From NCBI GenBank assembly GCA_047600805.1, contig JASGKG010000001.1, positions 682,001 through 746,000 of the forward strand: 64,000 bases of DNA, in the 5' to 3' direction. Position numbers and translations under genes: made by a program. Position 1 is the first letter of the stretch. Each line of letters begins with the position of its first letter. Below the pieces are notes generated by a model. That model did not search any database, was not told where the DNA came from, and was given only the letters and a program-made list of their open reading frames with translations. The DNA comes from JADKHC01 sp047600805. GTDB lineage: Bacteria; Verrucomicrobiota; Verrucomicrobiia; Opitutales; Opitutaceae. This document shows positions 52,432 through 61,033 of the stretch, one piece after another.

Positions 52432-54621
52432 TCAATTCGCCGGTTTCGCCACGGCGCGGCTTTTAAGCATGTCGATCAAGTATTCCTCCATACCTGCGTG
52501 TTTCACGTCAGGCTCGCCGGGGTAAACCAGCTCGCACTCAACGTGGAGCGCATCGAGTTTCTCCTTAAGCTTCACTCCAAAATTGGATGTGTGCGTTGGG
52601 TCTTTTTGCGGCTGTCCAAGCCCGGGAGGCGCGTCGAAAATCATGTAAACGGGCGAGGCATCCGCCGTCGCTTGCTCGTAGGGCGAGTATTCCTTGATCC
52701 ACGGTAACACTTCGTCGCGATGAGCGAGAAACGTGGCAAAAGAGGATTCGCGTTTGGCGGTGTCCTCTGGATAAGAAAACCCAAACGCGTGGCCGCCGTA
52801 ACGGCTGTTCGGCGTCCATTCTTTCATCTGCAACGGATCGAGAGACGTTTGCGGTACGTGCACCGCCGCGCAAAACGGCCGGGTCGATTCCCGCGACACC
52901 GGATCTTTGCTGCTGGCGTCCGCGAGGTCGGCGTGAAAAGCGAGCCACAAGGATGTGCAGGCCACGGCCGAACCACCTGAAACACCTATGCGTTGCTTGT
53001 CGATATTCCATTCGGCGGCTTTCGAGCGTACAAATTGGAGCGCGCGGGCTGCATCGTGCATCGGCCATTCGACGGGCGGCTTTACTCCCTCGGCCTGCGC
53101 CATCGATGTGTAGCGATAGTTGATGGAGACGACGGAGATGCCCGCGGCCAGATACTTCCTGATGTGGCGCAGACCGGGGTCCTGTTTATCACCGTGTACC
53201 CAACCACCGCCGTGGATATAAAACACGAGGGGCGTGGGTTTGTCTGAGGCCGCTTGCCAAAAATCCAAGACCTGCCGCGGATGCGAGCCATACGCGACGT
53301 TGCTGAGCGTTGCGGGCGGCAGAGGCTGCAGAGCCGGTTTTCCATTCAGAACGACGTGCTCGAACCTGAGATTTTCTACACTGTCAGCGATCTCCGATTT
53401 TGTTTCACGGACGTCCAGGTTGATGTCACGAAGCGTGATATCGCTGATCATAGTCTGGCCGGCGTTCGGCTTGATGAAGGCGAGGGTTCCGGTGCGTCCC
53501 TTGATGTTCGCGATGGTGATGGCGCGAACCGTGGACTTCGGCCGGGGCTGGCCTTTGAGGTCAAAGTACTGCAGCCACGGGGCAATTCTCAGCAGAGTGC
53601 CGTCGGCGCTATCCAGCGTGAGGTTTTTGAGCTCGATGTTCTCGTAGGTCTGCGGAGTGTCGGGACGAAGTTTGCAGTTAAGCACGGGCATCGTGCCGCT
53701 GACTTCGCAGTTTTCGACGAGGACATTGCGCACCGTGGACGCCTCGCTGCCGAGACTTATCACAGCGCCACCGCGTTTGAACGTGCAGTTGCTCACGTGG
53801 ACGCCTTCGACGGCGGGGCTGTCCTTGTCCTCCTGCGCGAAAGGACCTTTGCTGCCTTTCGCTGCGATACAGTCGTCGGTCACCGAGAAAGAGCAGCCGT
53901 TGATCGTGATGTTCTGCGAACTGTCGATGTCAATGCCGTCGGTGCTGGGCGCGTGCTTGTAATCATCGGGAACCTGAAACCGCGCGTTCTGCACCCGAAC
54001 ACTTTGGCACCGGTAAAGGTGGAGATTCCAAAATTGCGAATCCTTGAAGGTGATCCCGTCGATGACGACGTTCTTCGAGTTTTCGATCAAGGCGAGGCGC
54101 GCCCGCGGCACGCTCACGTTGCGAAAATCACGCCGATTTGGTGCTTCGCCGCGCAGTTTCCAGAAAAGATCCCAGATCGGCCGGCCTGCGCCATCGAGCG
54201 TGCCTTCGCCCGTGATCTGCAGGCCGTCGCAACCATTCGCATTAATGAGAGCGGGGTTGAAGTGCTCTTCAATGTGTCCTTCGATGCGCGTGCGCTGCTC
54301 CGGAAAATTCTTCATATCGGTCGAGCACTGCAGCACGGCGCCTTTTTCGAGGTGAAGATTTACCTTGGGTTTAAGGAACAACGCGCCAGAAACAAAAACG
54401 CCTTCCGGAACGACGACTGTGCCGCCTCCCTGCGCAGCGACTTGGTCGATCGCTGCCTGGATGGCCACCGTGTTGATCGTCTGGCCGTCTGCCACGGCTT
54501 TGAATGCGAGAATCGAAACGCGCGTTGACGGTGTGGTCTCTCCTCGTGCCATGGTGTTGAGAAACAACGCAAGAAGGAATGCGAAAAACAGCGAGCAGCG
54601 GAGGGGCGTGGGAACAGACAT
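52432..54621 (-). CDS. GH28 polygalacturonase-like/esterase fusion
   Basis: A 729-residue exported fusion. After a signal peptide (about 1-26) residues about 33-430 form a parallel beta-helix of family GH28: STDGIDIDSS (D228) and VTDDCIAAKG (D249, D250) carry the catalytic Asp residues. The usual GHG His motif is replaced by GGAV (284-287), so activity may be altered. Residues about 440-729 are an alpha/beta hydrolase: HGGGW (470-474) oxyanion loop, S548 in GVSGGS, and a candidate His in VKHAG near 712. This suggests a two-step attack on decorated pectin (backbone cut and de-esterification). Substrates are inferred. Confidence 0.88.
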   Translation of the reverse strand: MSVPTPLRCSLFFAFLLALFLNTMARGETTPSTRVSILAFKAVADGQTINTVAIQAAIDQVAAQGGGTVVVPEGVFVSGALFLKPKVNLHLEKGAVLQCSTDMKNFPEQRTRIEGHIEEHFNPALINANGCDGLQITGEGTLDGAGRPIWDLFWKLRGEAPNRRDFRNVSVPRARLALIENSKNVVIDGITFKDSQFWNLHLYRCQSVRVQNARFQVPDDYKHAPSTDGIDIDSSQNITINGCSFSVTDDCIAAKGSKGPFAQEDKDSPAVEGVHVSNCTFKRGGAVISLGSEASTVRNVLVENCEVSGTMPVLNCKLRPDTPQTYENIELKNLTLDSADGTLLRIAPWLQYFDLKGQPRPKSTVRAITIANIKGRTGTLAFIKPNAGQTMISDITLRDINLDVRETKSEIADSVENLRFEHVVLNGKPALQPLPPATLSNVAYGSHPRQVLDFWQAASDKPTPLVFYIHGGGWVHGDKQDPGLRHIRKYLAAGISVVSINYRYTSMAQAEGVKPPVEWPMHDAARALQFVRSKAAEWNIDKQRIGVSGGSAVACTSLWLAFHADLADASSKDPVSRESTRPFCAAVHVPQTSLDPLQMKEWTPNSRYGGHAFGFSYPEDTAKRESSFATFLAHRDEVLPWIKEYSPYEQATADASPVYMIFDAPPGLGQPQKDPTHTSNFGVKLKEKLDALHVECELVYPGEPDVKHAGMEEYLIDMLKSRAVAKPAN

Positions 54622-54679
54622 GAGTGTTTGGGACGGAAGCGGGAAGTAGCGGTTTCAACAATTCTGCGGCCGGGAGTGT

Positions 54680-54830
54680 CAGAATGAACAAAATAAACGA
54701 AAAGTAATAATTGAACTCGCTCCACCTTTCATAACCAGGAGAGCAGCTGTCGTCTCTTTGCGTGCTTTGCGACCTTTGCGTTGAAACTCCTCCTTTAAAA
54801 CTCTGCGCTTTCCGCGCTCTCTGCGACTAA
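54680..54830 (-). repeat. Dispersed CGCAGAG/CGCAAAG repeat, copy 2
   Basis: Read on the minus strand it gives CGCAGAGAGCGC, CGCAGAGTTTTAAAG, AACGCAAAGGTCGCAAAG and GCACGCAAAGAGACG. The AGAATGAACAAAAT segment seen at the end of copy 1 is at the far end here but in the reverse relative orientation. It lies between the GH28-esterase gene and the TonB receptor terminator. Confidence 0.75.
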
Positions 54831-54893
54831 AGATTTCGCCCATCGAACCGGAACGGCTCGACGGCGACACAGCGTCCCGCGTGATGAGGGCAC

Positions 54894-54924
54894 AAAAAAA
54901 GGCTGGCAGTGGCGCCAGCCTTTT
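54894..54924 (-). terminator. Terminator of TonB receptor gene
   Basis: On the minus strand, GGCTGGC (54920-54914), a 6-base loop, GCCAGCC (54907-54901) and seven T (54900-54894). It is about 38 bases after the receptor stop codon; the upstream AAAA pairs with the T-run. Confidence 0.92.
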
Positions 54925-54958
54925 CCCCGCCAAACCGCGGTAGAGCTACCGCCCGAAA

Positions 54959-57739
54959 TCAGAAGAACTTGTAGGTGATGGAGGCACGCAGATTGAGCGG
55001 AGCGCCTGGCAACATTACGAGTTGGCTGCGTGCGGCGTAGATGTATTTCTTGTCGAGAAGATTGTCTACGTTGAGTTGGTAGGTGAAGCGCTTGGTTCGG
55101 TAAATCACCGCCAGGTCCATTAGCGTGCGGGCCGGGATGTAGCCGAAGCACACGAAGTTGGCGTTGTCGGTGATCGCGCGTTTGGCCAGGTAATTCGTGC
55201 CCAGCCCGACGGAGAGTCCGTTGAGGATGCCCGACGTGAATGCGTAACGAGCCCACAAGGAGAAGTTCTTTTCCGAAACATTGTTGACCGGAATCGAGCT
55301 GTGCACCGCCGCGTCGTACGGCTGCTGGATCTGATTCCACGGAGCCGGCAGCGCGATCTTCGCGTCGAAGTACGCGAACGAGCCCATCAGATAAATGTTT
55401 TTGTTGATCTCGTAGGACCAGTCGCCGTCAAAACCGCGCGACACTTCGCCGCCGACCAACATCACCGAAGGTGGATTGGTTTGCGGAAAGACCGGAACGG
55501 TGTTGTTGGCCTGCTTTACGTCGAAATAGGTCGCGTTGATGTTGAGGGTCTCCTTCAGCCAAGTGGACTTCACGCCGATTTCCTTTTGCTCGCCTGTGGA
55601 GGCGGGGAGCAGGCCGCTGGTACCGTCGAGGCGGACGCCAAAGCCGTTAAAGGAAAAATTTTTGCTGTTGCCGTAGAAAACCGAAACATTCGGCAGAGGC
55701 TTTACGACGAGGCCGTACTGAACGAGGTTCTTGTAAGCCACGGACGACGGGAAGATATTCGAGTCGGCGGTGGCGGCCTGTGTCACCTGGTTAAAGTTGT
55801 TCTGAGTGCGCGAGCTTTCGTAACGGCTGCGGGTCACACCCCAGTTCACGATCACGCGGTTTTTCAGGAAGTTGGCTGTGTCCAGGAAATAGAATTTGGC
55901 GAAGTTCTGCTGGATGTGATTAAACGAGACAGGAGGCTGATCGAAGTTCACGTAGACCGTGTCGGCTGCCCCGGATTTGTAGGGCGGGTTGAACGGGTCG
56001 ATCGGCGTACTGGATGCCGTGCTCGTGCCGCCGCTGCTGTAGGTCTTTGTATCCTGCGGATAGTCGACCAGATCGCCACCGACAAGAAGCTTGTGGTTAA
56101 CGGGGCCGGTGGAGAACGTGAAGATATAGTCGTTCTGCAATTCGCGCCGCGGTTGGACGTCGCCGTTGACCGCTGTGGTCGTGCGCGTGAGCGGGTTGCC
56201 GCGAACGTAACCAGGCGGAATCTGGAAGCCCGGGATCGTGACGGTTGCGCCGTTCACGGTGACGGGGACGTTGATGGTATTGAGAATCGATTCGACGCGG
56301 CGCTGGGTGTCTTTCGAGTCGAACGCCGCCAGGCGGATCGCGATCCAGTCGGCCGGACGCGTGGTGAATTGCCCCCACAGGCGATAGAAACGATCGGTGC
56401 GCCAATTCTTGGGTGCATCTTCACCGTCGACATTCCAGCGGCGCGGTACGCCGAGAAGCGTCGGCGTGTAAACCTGGCCGTAGACGTAGTTGGTGCCGTC
56501 GAGCGGAATGCCGTTGTAAGAGGAGTAGTGGCAGTCGAAGGACTCGAACTTGATGTACGCCTCGCTGCGATCGTCCCAGCGATAGAGCAGCATGGGCAAC
56601 ACCGCGAAACGGTTGTCGTAGGTGTTATCATAGTAGCCATTCGCCTGCTGGCGAACGGCGATGACGCGCCCCTGCAATTTTTTGTCCTTGGTAATTGGTC
56701 CGGTTACGTCGGCCTCGACACGATTGGCGTCCCATTCGCCGACCTGCACGGTGAGTGTGCCGGCGTAGTACTCGGTCGGACTTTTGGAGACTTTGTTGAT
56801 GACGCCGCCGACAGTGTTGGCTGCGTTGGCGATGAAAATGGCCGCGGGGCCTTTGATGATTTCGACGTGATCGATCAGCGCCATGTCGGTGTTGCGGTCC
56901 GTCATGGTTCGGAAGCCGTCAACATAGTCACCCTCACCGACGAAACCGCGCATCATGAAACGGTCGACTGACCAGCTGATGGTTCCGGTTTGCGCACCGC
57001 CAACGTAGTTGAGCGATTTCGCGAGAATCGAAGGGCTCATGTCCTTCAAGAAAGCCTGATTCAAAACCGCGACAGTCTGCGCGAGATCTTCGAGGCCGGT
57101 GCCGGTGCGCGTCGTACTGAGAGCTTGTTTGCCGGTATAGCTTGTATCGCGCTCGGAGTTTACGCTGAAGGACGGCAGGGCGATCACCTCGTTGTCAGGT
57201 GGGGTTTGGTTTTGAGCTGGGTTGTTTGCGGCGGGTGCCGTTCCGTCCTGAGCGGTGGCCGTGTGAACTGACGCGGCGACGAACAAGGATGCCATCCAAC
57301 TTCTGAACTTCTTCGTGGGTTTTATTTTCATTGCAGCGGTATTGTTGTGTTGGGTTGACGAGGCTGGAGACTCAGGCACTGCAACTGGCGGCTCCTGAGG
57401 CGGACGTGAGTCGCGGGCCTCGGGGGGCGCGGCCACAACAGCGATGGCTCCTGTTGCGGCGTCTTCTGTTGCCAGGAGAGGCGTGCCGGCCAGCAGCCGA
57501 TTCAACGCTTCTCGTACCGTGAGTCTGCCACGCAACGCATTGGTGCGCACCCCGCGCACCACGTTCGCCGCAAACAATATTTCCCTTCCTGTGATTTCCG
57601 AAAACTTGCGCAACTGTCCTGCCGCATCGCCCGCCTGGAGATCGAACTCCTGAACAAGGGCTTGCCCACGGGCTGTTCCCGGCTGCACGAGCCAGCCGAA
57701 CAGCACCAATAGGACAAAGGGCAACGCGGAGAAACGCAC
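54959..57739 (-). CDS. TonB-dependent receptor with STN domain and an internal signal-like segment
   Basis: A 926-residue outer membrane receptor. A signal peptide (about 1-26) is followed by an STN domain (about 30-103; FDLQAGDAAGQLRKFSEITG), a Pro-rich linker, and then at M137 a second, complete signal-peptide-like segment (MKIKPTKKFRSWMASLF, ending TATAQ). The plug domain (about 200-310; MMRGFVGEGDYVDGF, VEIIKGPAAIF) and a beta-barrel ending in ITYKFF complete it. An STN domain fits transcriptional signalling through the FecR/sigma pair encoded just upstream. The substrate could be a siderophore or an oligosaccharide. Internal ATG 57331 could also start a shorter receptor without the STN domain. 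Confidence 0.9.
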   Translation of the reverse strand: MRFSALPFVLLVLFGWLVQPGTARGQALVQEFDLQAGDAAGQLRKFSEITGREILFAANVVRGVRTNALRGRLTVREALNRLLAGTPLLATEDAATGAIAVVAAPPEARDSRPPQEPPVAVPESPASSTQHNNTAAMKIKPTKKFRSWMASLFVAASVHTATAQDGTAPAANNPAQNQTPPDNEVIALPSFSVNSERDTSYTGKQALSTTRTGTGLEDLAQTVAVLNQAFLKDMSPSILAKSLNYVGGAQTGTISWSVDRFMMRGFVGEGDYVDGFRTMTDRNTDMALIDHVEIIKGPAAIFIANAANTVGGVINKVSKSPTEYYAGTLTVQVGEWDANRVEADVTGPITKDKKLQGRVIAVRQQANGYYDNTYDNRFAVLPMLLYRWDDRSEAYIKFESFDCHYSSYNGIPLDGTNYVYGQVYTPTLLGVPRRWNVDGEDAPKNWRTDRFYRLWGQFTTRPADWIAIRLAAFDSKDTQRRVESILNTINVPVTVNGATVTIPGFQIPPGYVRGNPLTRTTTAVNGDVQPRRELQNDYIFTFSTGPVNHKLLVGGDLVDYPQDTKTYSSGGTSTASSTPIDPFNPPYKSGAADTVYVNFDQPPVSFNHIQQNFAKFYFLDTANFLKNRVIVNWGVTRSRYESSRTQNNFNQVTQAATADSNIFPSSVAYKNLVQYGLVVKPLPNVSVFYGNSKNFSFNGFGVRLDGTSGLLPASTGEQKEIGVKSTWLKETLNINATYFDVKQANNTVPVFPQTNPPSVMLVGGEVSRGFDGDWSYEINKNIYLMGSFAYFDAKIALPAPWNQIQQPYDAAVHSSIPVNNVSEKNFSLWARYAFTSGILNGLSVGLGTNYLAKRAITDNANFVCFGYIPARTLMDLAVIYRTKRFTYQLNVDNLLDKKYIYAARSQLVMLPGAPLNLRASITYKFF

Positions 57740-57855
57740 AGTCTGTAGAGCTGTTGTGGATCACGGTCTGCTACTACGGAGACGGGCGGAATCAAAAGCT
57801 CCGTAGTATCAAACCAAAAAATTATTCCGGCGAGAGGCGCATCGATCGGGAGCTG

Positions 57856-58929
57856 CTATTTGGAACCGCGTTTCAGCACGATCCGATGCGGGTCGGATTT
57901 GTCGGCTCTCAACCCAAGCGTGTACTCAAGAAGTCGCGCGAACCCTTCGATATTGTTGACGCGGAAGGAACCGCCGATCGGCGTGGAGGCGATGCCTTCG
58001 TCGGCGATCACGAGTTGACGCTGATTGTGTCGGTTAAACGCCGCGACTGCTTCGCCCAGCGGTGTCTCGTAGAACTGCAACAACGGCGTTTGCCAGGCCA
58101 ACTCCTCCTTGATCTCCGCCTGCGACATCTGTGTCAGCACCGGTGCGAGCTCAGTCGTCGAAAGAGAAACGACCGCACGCTCTCCGGCCACCACGAGTGG
58201 CGTCGCTGCGGCCGGTGTCTTTTCAGTTTCGAATGGAGCGTTTGCGACGGGAGTGGGTGAACGTTCCGTGCGCGAATGCCCGAGACTGACTTTGCCTTCG
58301 GTCACGAGCACTTCCACGGCCGCAGCGTTTTTCAACTGCACCGAGAAGGCGGTGCCCACCGCACGCACGGTGAAGCCATTCACTTCCACCACGAACGGCC
58401 GCGCTGGATTTTTTGCCACTTCGAAGAGGACCTGTCCGCCGAGGAGTTTTACGCGACGTTCGGCTTCGGTGTACGCGACGGAGATCTTGCTGCCTTCCCG
58501 CAAATCCACCGCCGAGCCGTCTGGCAAAACCTGGCGCTCATTTTCCACCAGCAATTTGATCGATGCCGTTTTCTGTACCTCGGGCCTGAAATGCGGCTTG
58601 AGCCAAAACGTGGCCAGGAACGCCAGCGCCGCGGCCGCCGAAAACGTGGCTAGCCAGAGATGGCGCTTAAAACGCTTGGGCGGCGCGAAGAGATCCGGAT
58701 TAGGTTCCGCGCTGACGGCCGGCTGCCAGTGGCGCAATTGTTCGAGCCGATGCAGAGTTGCTTCGTGGCGTTCGTAAGCAGCGGCATGCTCCGGGTTTTC
58801 TCCCAGCCATTGCAGATACTCATCCTGCTCGGAGGAACTCAGCCCGCGATCGCGCCGCACCAGCCAGTCAGCGGCCTGGTGGTCGATGTTAGACCTATCG
58901 TCTGGATCGTTGTTTTCGTGCGACTTCAT
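57856..58929 (-). CDS. FecR-like anti-sigma regulator
   Basis: A 357-residue single-pass membrane protein. The cytoplasmic part (about 1-90) has the FecR N-terminal ADWLVRRDRGLSSSEQDEYLQWL; a membrane helix lies at about 92-110; the periplasmic part has the FecR core (LPDGSAVDLREGSKI, VKLLGGQVLFEV, FTVRAVGTAFSV) and a C-terminal STN-like fold (about 280-355). It should hold the ECF sigma factor inactive until the TonB receptor signals. Its start overlaps the sigma stop (TGATG), and the receptor follows after 116 bases. Confidence 0.92.
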   Translation of the reverse strand: MKSHENNDPDDRSNIDHQAADWLVRRDRGLSSSEQDEYLQWLGENPEHAAAYERHEATLHRLEQLRHWQPAVSAEPNPDLFAPPKRFKRHLWLATFSAAAALAFLATFWLKPHFRPEVQKTASIKLLVENERQVLPDGSAVDLREGSKISVAYTEAERRVKLLGGQVLFEVAKNPARPFVVEVNGFTVRAVGTAFSVQLKNAAAVEVLVTEGKVSLGHSRTERSPTPVANAPFETEKTPAAATPLVVAGERAVVSLSTTELAPVLTQMSQAEIKEELAWQTPLLQFYETPLGEAVAAFNRHNQRQLVIADEGIASTPIGGSFRVNNIEGFARLLEYTLGLRADKSDPHRIVLKRGSK

Positions 58930-59456
58930 CAGGGCAGTCCTTTGCGGGCAAAAAAATCTCGGCAGCGACGAATCCCGGTCGACATGTGCTTCTCAACGGT
59001 GTTTTCGCTGATCTGCAGCCGCAGCGCGATTTCCTTCTGCGTGAGCCCGTAGGCGACGCGCAGCGTGAGCACGCGGCGACAGCCTTCAGGCAGCGTCTGG
59101 ATCGCTTCTGTTAAGAGCGCAAATTCCTCCTTCTGCTTAATCTGATCGTGAGTGTTTCCATCAGAGATGTAGACGGACGAATCGGGGTTTTCCGCCAGCG
59201 GTTCGAAAGCGACGACGCTCTGGCGGCGGACCACATCCAGCGCGAGATTCCGGGCGGTGGTGAACAACAACCCCTTCGGCGATTCGACGTGGTCTCTTTC
59301 GTGCAGGCGCGAAACCCGCACGAGGCTTTCTTGCACGATGTTGTCGATATCCGGTAGTGAGGGAAACCGCGACGATAGGTAAGACCGCAACGCGCTGCTA
59401 TGCACCAGCAACTCGCTCGAGGCCCAATCCGAAGGATCTATGAATTCCTGGCTCAC
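58929..59456 (-). CDS. FecI-like ECF sigma factor
   Basis: A 175-residue sigma-70 family factor. Region 2 (about 20-85) includes IDNIVQESLVRVSRL and LLFTTARNLALDVVRR; region 4 (about 112-170) has LPEGCRRVLTLRVAYGLTQKEIA and the recognition helix ISENTVEKHM. It should direct transcription of the TonB receptor and perhaps the neighbouring enzymes under control of the FecR partner. It is the first gene of the sigma-FecR-receptor set. Confidence 0.93.
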   Translation of the reverse strand: MSQEFIDPSDWASSELLVHSSALRSYLSSRFPSLPDIDNIVQESLVRVSRLHERDHVESPKGLLFTTARNLALDVVRRQSVVAFEPLAENPDSSVYISDGNTHDQIKQKEEFALLTEAIQTLPEGCRRVLTLRVAYGLTQKEIALRLQISENTVEKHMSTGIRRCRDFFARKGLP

Positions 59457-60111
59457 GTGAGGGGTAGAACAGAGTATTGTAGCTTTACGAACCGTCTACG
59501 TTGGGTTGAGGCGCTTTCAATCGAGACTCCTTGTGGGGGCGGCGTCTCGAAGGGTGATGTTGGCGCAGAGCTTCGAGAGGTGCGGGGAGAAAGGCCAGTG
59601 AATTCATCGTGGGGCGTTCAACGGGGCGTGGCTCACGCCTTACGGGTATGAGCCGGCGGTACATCTGCAAGCGGAGAGGCCTTTTTGCGAACGCAGCCCG
59701 AGCAAGGCCGAAGCAACAAAGTCTTTGGTGATGAAGCCGGCGGCGGTCGCAACACCGAAAGCGGTGGTGGCATTAACGCCTCGAGGGCGACACTGGGAAC
59801 CGACACAAGGTGTAAACATCGCTCAGGATCATGTTGTACCGCTGCTCGCTTCGATGATTGAGCTATTTCCCCGCCGAACATGGAAAAAGTACTAAATGGC
59901 CTTCGCTGCGCGATCCGCGTCCCACCAACAGTCTTTAGCTTGGAGAGATCCTTTTCCGCCGTACCGCCAATAGGGACTTGAACCCAATCGCGCCGGAGAG
60001 CGCAGACTAAGTTGCAGAAGATAGCGGACGGTTTGGTTGTGCAGTTAGGCACGCGATCGATCGCGGACAGGGGTGGCGCTACCTCGGAAAGGGTAAAGAT
60101 GAATTACTCTC
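59457..60111. other. Gene-poor region
   Basis: 655 bases upstream of the sigma gene with no supported gene. Short open frames show no family resemblance. Part of it must hold the sigma gene promoter. A tRNA-like segment (59962-59994) is listed separately. Confidence 0.5.
59962..59994 (-). other. tRNA 3'-end-like segment
   Basis: Read on the minus strand, it contains GATTGGGTTCAAGTCCCTAT followed by TGGCGGTA. This looks like a T-stem-loop (GGG, TTCAAGT, CCC) and an acceptor end. Two of the five T-stem pairs are weak and no 5' half or matching acceptor strand was found upstream, so it is at most a tRNA remnant or an old attachment site, and it may be chance. Confidence 0.25.
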
Positions 60112-60525
60112 TTGATTGCGAGTTGTTCGGGGAAACGCATTCTCTGCTTCATGAATTCCGGGAGGTTCATTTTGCGGGGGATGATCACGGCAGGAGAACC
60201 GCCAACTGCCACCAACGAAGAGGCCGTCGAGTTCCTGGTCTTGCTCGACGACGATGCGGCACAAACCGCCAACGACGAACTCGCCAAGGTTCGCCGCCTC
60301 TACGAAATCGAAGTTCGAAAACGGGGCAGGGAGATCATCTGGTTCCGGCCCGTCGAGGCGTTGCTCAAACGCCACATCGAGCCGAACCAATTGCTTTTCA
60401 CGTTGCCAGGCGTGGAAGTGTACGAACTTCCACAAATGGCTTTGATCGTTGCCGGCAGCGTGGTCACGCGCGACGTGCCTGACCACGCCGTGGTGGCCGG
60501 AAACCCGGTGAAGCCTTTCCGTTAA
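60112..60525 (+). pseudogene. Chimeric open frame ending in an acetyltransferase tail
   Basis: An open frame of 137 codons. The last 23 residues, from AGSVVTRDVPDHAVVAGNP to the stop, are the typical end of a hexapeptide-repeat acetyltransferase, but there is no beta-helix before them. Residues about 27-110 form an unrelated helical segment (LDDDAAQTANDELAKVRRLY) of unknown origin. The best reading is a fusion made by deletion or rearrangement, leaving an acetyltransferase tail; whether it is translated is unknown. It lies in a gene-poor stretch. Confidence 0.45.
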
Positions 60526-60607
60526 CTCGTGCCGCAAGGTTGATCCCAGCCCGCGTCATCGATTGTGCGCGGTTCCTACATGCTTGTACCTCTGGCCTCT
60601 TGAAGTG

Positions 60608-61015
60608 CTATGACCATAACGCACTGGCCGAGAGCAATGCACACGCCGCGAACCAGAAGTACGACCCGCTTTTCAAGTCGCCCCGGCTTTTGAGGAACAG
60701 AAACGGAAAGAGTACGGTCACCGCCAGGAACAATATCCCGCCAAGCACCTTCGTGGCAGGCCCATGAACTGAGCACAGCCCGAGGACGATCAGCGACACC
60801 GCGAGCAAGTTCAGCAATCCAGGCAGGAAATAGAAAAGCGCCTTTTCATTCGATTCCTTGAATAGCGCGACGCATCCGAGCGCCATGAGCACGAGCGATA
60901 GCCACAGCATCTTCCATCCGGTTCCGCTGATCTTCAGGAAGCCGTGGCTCTTGTAGGCAGGGAGCGCGAGAGCCATGGCGAAACAGCAGCTACCGACAAC
61001 GACCAGTCCGGACAT
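60608..61015 (-). CDS. Small membrane protein, unrecognised
   Basis: A 135-residue protein with four hydrophobic helices (about 3-20, 35-52, 62-83, 90-108) and possibly a fifth at the end. No motif is recognised. It starts 18 bases after the giant poly-Ser protein gene on the same strand, so it may be co-transcribed with it. Confidence 0.6.
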   Translation of the reverse strand: MSGLVVVGSCCFAMALALPAYKSHGFLKISGTGWKMLWLSLVLMALGCVALFKESNEKALFYFLPGLLNLLAVSLIVLGLCSVHGPATKVLGGILFLAVTVLFPFLFLKSRGDLKSGSYFWFAACALLSASALWS

Positions 61016-61033
61016 GAGGGACGCTGTGATCTG

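Noticed and set aside
53254..54528. Open frame of 424 codons on the plus strand
   Set aside because: Antisense to the GH28-esterase gene, which has catalytic motifs in both domains.
55301..56971. Open frame of 556 codons on the plus strand
   Set aside because: Antisense to the TonB receptor; composition is Val/Arg/Asp-rich and without motifs.
59962..59994. Intact tRNA gene
   Set aside because: Only a T-arm-like part is visible; no D-arm, anticodon arm or matching acceptor strand was found, so it is kept only as a weak remnant.
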